A stretch of DNA of 8,093 bases from Bacteroidota bacterium (GTDB taxonomy: Bacteria > Bacteroidota > Bacteroidia > Bacteroidales > Prolixibacteraceae): positions 1 through 8,093 of the forward strand of contig JAUYEQ010000552.1 in NCBI GenBank assembly GCA_030691295.1, read 5' to 3'. A model generated the notes under the pieces. It was not told the DNA's origin. It did no database searches and worked only from the letters and a program-made list of their open reading frames with translations. Shown here piece by piece: positions 6,030 to 8,093 of the stretch. How positions within the stretch are numbered: the stretch's first letter is position 1; each line of letters starts with the position of its first letter. A program made the translations under genes and the position numbers.

Positions 6030-7169
6030 AAAATTCACCAGCTTCGTTCCGTCAATCATCTGTTCCATTTCTCCTGAATAACAAACTTTTGTGTTCCTGA
6101 TTTTTTCAGGAAGGATTCCACGAAGGTAATTTAGTCCTTTTAAAAAACTTTTGTCGAACGTTTGCGACGATTTAATTTCTAAAGCATCCAGGTGAGTGGT
6201 GTAATCGAGAATTAGGTCAACTTCATTGTTGTTGCTATCGCGATAATAGCAAAGTTGATACAATTTAAAATGGTTGTACTTGCTTTTCAATGCTTCCATC
6301 ACCACCAGATTTTCGAACAGTGGGCCTTTTAGCGGGCTGGTTAGTATTTGATAGGATTCGTTTATCCCCGTGAGAAATGCAGCCAGACCAACATCGTAAA
6401 AGTAAAGTTTGGGTGATTTTGTTAGCCGTTTATTGATATTGGCATAAAAGGGCTGGAGCAAATATACAATGTAAGACGCTTCGAGGATGGAAAGCCACGA
6501 TTGGATGGTCGGAACGCTTACTCCAACCTCATTTGCCAGATTACTGGCAACGAAAATCTGGCCAACCCTTCCAGCGCATAAACGGACAAATAGTTCAAAT
6601 TGTCGTAAATCTTTCACGTTGATCAATTGCCGGAGGTCTCGCTCAATGTAAGTTTCTAGATAGCTGCTGTAATATCTGGCCGGTTTAACCGTCGGCTGAT
6701 TATAAATGCGCGGATAAAAACCCTGAAAAATAAGTTCATCAATCGTTGAATTCGCTGCAATTACCTGAATTTCGTGCAGTGAAAATGGCAATAGCCGTAA
6801 GAGGGCGGTTCTTCCGGCCAGTGATTGTGAAATAGTTTGTGATAACTCAAACTGCTGGCTTCCTGATAAAATGTAATACCCAGGAATTTGCAGTTTATCC
6901 ACAATTCCCTGAATGTATGAAACCAATTCTGGAACCCTTTGAATTTCGTCGATGATAAGCCCTGAATCCGACTGGTTCAGAAAAGCCCGGGGATCAGAAG
7001 TTGCCATTTGCCTGATGTCAGGATCTTCGAGTGAAACATATTTTTTTTCAGGGAAAACATTCTTAAGTAAAGTTGTTTTGCCCGATTGCCGTGGCCCCGT
7101 GATAGTAACAACCGGAAAAGTACGGCACGATTCCAATAGCTCGTTGTAAATCTCTCGTGAAATAAACAT
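6009..7169 (-). CDS. AAA_14/DUF4143 family ATPase
   Basis: The protein is 386 aa from the ATG at 7169; the TTG at 7190 would add 7 residues and is less likely. The N-terminal ATPase has Walker A GPRQSGKT (25-32), Walker B LIIDE (71-75) and a sensor-like SGSQ (102-105). The middle, with YLETYIERDLRQL and a winged-helix-like stretch (ANEVGVSVPTIQSWLSILE), leads to a C-terminal DUF4143 region. EVD (316-318) and EIK (331-333) lie there in the spacing of a PD-(D/E)xK nuclease-like core. Length and order match full-length family members, so the gene looks intact. The family is abundant and mostly uncharacterised in Bacteroidota; a role in DNA transactions or defence is inference. It converges on the glycosyltransferase gene with a 5-base gap. 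A copy of its last codons reappears at 8033-8053. Confidence 0.85.
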   Translation of the reverse strand: MFISREIYNELLESCRTFPVVTITGPRQSGKTTLLKNVFPEKKYVSLEDPDIRQMATSDPRAFLNQSDSGLIIDEIQRVPELVSYIQGIVDKLQIPGYYILSGSQQFELSQTISQSLAGRTALLRLLPFSLHEIQVIAANSTIDELIFQGFYPRIYNQPTVKPARYYSSYLETYIERDLRQLINVKDLRQFELFVRLCAGRVGQIFVASNLANEVGVSVPTIQSWLSILEASYIVYLLQPFYANINKRLTKSPKLYFYDVGLAAFLTGINESYQILTSPLKGPLFENLVVMEALKSKYNHFKLYQLCYYRDSNNNEVDLILDYTTHLDALEIKSSQTFDKSFLKGLNYLRGILPEKIRNTKVCYSGEMEQMIDGTKLVNFKNIFRE

Positions 7170-7236
7170 TTTAGGTAATTTTAAAATCAAAGTTTAAAAT
7201 TACATGAAAATAAATAAATAAGCAACTATATTTATG

Positions 7237-7269
7237 CAAATCTAAAGTTGGATATTAAATCTGCATAAA
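7237..7269 (-). promoter_or_regulatory. Probable promoter of the ATPase gene
   Basis: On the - strand, TAGATTTG (7237-7244) matches the Bacteroidota -7 consensus TAnnTTTG exactly. TTTA (7266-7269) lies 21 bases upstream as an imperfect -33 element (three of four bases). This would give a leader of about 60 nt before the ATG at 7169, in an AT-rich region. Confidence 0.45.
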
Positions 7270-7361
7270 TTTAAAACTTAATGAATACAGATTATATGCA
7301 TAATGACGTTGCCATCATTCAAGAATTTGCGCCATTTACCGGGGTTTCCTGAGCCTGCGGC

Positions 7362-8027
7362 TTTCTTTCGTTGGATATTTTTTCGATAAATCACGAAATC
7401 TATATCTACTCAAATGCCGGAATTTGTGAGGTTTCGATGCATAAAATTTCAGAAATGATTGATTTGGTAGGGATGTCGGAATTTGTGAGCCTGAAAAGTG
7501 TATATCAAAACGAAAAGAGGGGAGAGGTAATTGCCCTGGCTATTGCTGATACGGCGATGATTCGGAAACACAGTCAGCCAAAAGTGATAATTGAAACCTC
7601 GATGGAAGAACTTTCTACCGATGGAGAGATGATAAAGTCCAATATTGAGGAATACACTTTCAGGGGAGGAATACTTCAAACCGGCCGGTTTGCCCGCAGC
7701 GGAAATTCTTCCATTTTGCTCACCGCTGCAAATCAGTTCGGACTTAATATTTCCATCCCGGTTTCGCTGGGTAAACGCTATAAAGTTGAGTTCTGGCAAC
7801 GGAGTTCCGATCAGAAGCAAACCCTCGTAGTGGCATCGGCAACCAAAAGTGATGATTTTTACAAAACATCGTTTCAGGGCGGGAACAATTCAGGAGAATG
7901 GACACGTAGCGAACTAAACGTGGCACTTCCTGAAAATTATCCCGAAGCCAACCTCTATTTCTATCTTTGGAGTCCGGCATCCGATTCTGTTTGGGTCGAT
8001 GATTTTAGGATGATGGTGTTTGAATAA
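7362..8027 (+). pseudogene. Orphan C-terminal third of the glycosyltransferase gene (second, diverged copy)
   Basis: The frame from DIFS (7374) to VFE (8024) matches codons 504-720 of the intact gene without gaps. About 37 of 217 residues differ by hand count, mostly conservative changes. No membrane region precedes it; a TTG at 7371 is the only start-like codon. An in-frame ATG at 7296 is cut off by a TGA at 7350-7352. The CBM-like motifs (ARSGNSSILL, KVEFWQRSSD, VWVDDFRM) are all kept and there is no internal stop. It lacks a signal peptide, so an exported stand-alone binding protein is unlikely. It is best read as a 3' remnant of a once functional paralogue or allele. Confidence 0.8.
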
Positions 8028-8032
8028 GCTAT

Positions 8033-8053
8033 TTATTTTCTGAAAATATTCTT
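8033..8053 (-). pseudogene. Second copy of the ATPase gene's last codons (possible gene running off the right edge)
   Basis: Bases 8025-8053 match 6001-6029 at 27 of 29 positions by hand. The match covers the glycosyltransferase stop, the 5-base spacer and the ATPase end, and reads KNIFRK-stop here against KNIFRE-stop there. Similarity is lost at about 8054. The - strand frame stays open to the window edge (19 residues), so it may be either a scar or the end of another gene. The window stops too soon to tell. Confidence 0.45.
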
Positions 8054-8093
8054 GAGTCCACTCTGAAAAGTCAAAAAAATAAAATGCCACCAA

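Noticed and set aside
7353..7361. GCCTGCGGC as a regulatory hairpin before the orphan tail
   Set aside because: Only three base pairs can form with a three-base loop, and the bases can be explained as divergent coding sequence.
7449..7820. 123-codon open frame on the - strand opposite the glycosyltransferase tail copy
   Set aside because: It is antisense to a frame with clear protein homology to the full-length gene, its residues look random, and it has no promoter.
1..8093. CRISPR array, tRNA or rRNA genes
   Set aside because: No regularly spaced repeats, cloverleaf-like sequence or rRNA motifs were seen on either strand by eye.

Overview
This window looks like Bacteroidota DNA, most likely from a Marinilabiliales/Bacteroidales-type carbohydrate degrader (inference). 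The grounds are a Bacteroidetes-style promoter (TTTG, 20 bases, TATCTTTG), AT-rich leaders without Shine-Dalgarno sequences, a glycoside hydrolase family 9 (GH9) C-terminus, and an AAA_14/DUF4143 ATPase of the kind these genomes carry in numbers. I see no rRNA, tRNA, CRISPR array, transposase or integrase.

Layout from left to right. (1) Bases 1-726 hold the 3' end of a GH9-like gene on the + strand. (2) Bases 727-1553 hold a compact cassette on the - strand: a well-formed promoter, a GNAT-like gene, a small overlapping gene, and a hairpin terminator. It is a possible toxin-antitoxin-like pair. (3) Bases 1554-1707 hold a second copy of the last 154 bp of the GH9 gene, followed by two hairpins. 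(4) Bases 2003-3905 form an AT-rich run of small + strand genes of unknown function, all predicted to be membrane proteins or lipoproteins. (5) Bases 3841-6003 encode a large GT-C type membrane glycosyltransferase with a carbohydrate-binding-module-like C-terminal domain. (6) Bases 6009-7169 encode a convergent - strand AAA_14/DUF4143 ATPase. (7) Bases 7362-8027 hold a diverged second copy of the last third of the glycosyltransferase gene. It is followed, as in the first copy, by a short stretch matching the C-terminal end of the ATPase gene.

The most notable feature is that one architecture occurs twice within 8 kb. In each case an intact + strand gene is followed by a convergent - strand cargo, and then by an orphan copy of the 3' end of that + strand gene. 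For GH9 the two tails differ at nine positions by hand alignment, all synonymous, so both descend from functional genes. This is what single-crossover (Campbell-type) or 3'-end-restoring insertion of cargo next to genes would leave. Decay of tandem paralogues is the main alternative. The cargoes (a TA-like pair and a DUF4143 ATPase) are typical accessory genes.

The AT-rich small-gene block joins the glycosyltransferase gene through two long overlaps (62 and 65 bp), and base composition changes just after the glycosyltransferase start. The block may therefore be a later arrival. No function can be given to its genes from sequence alone.
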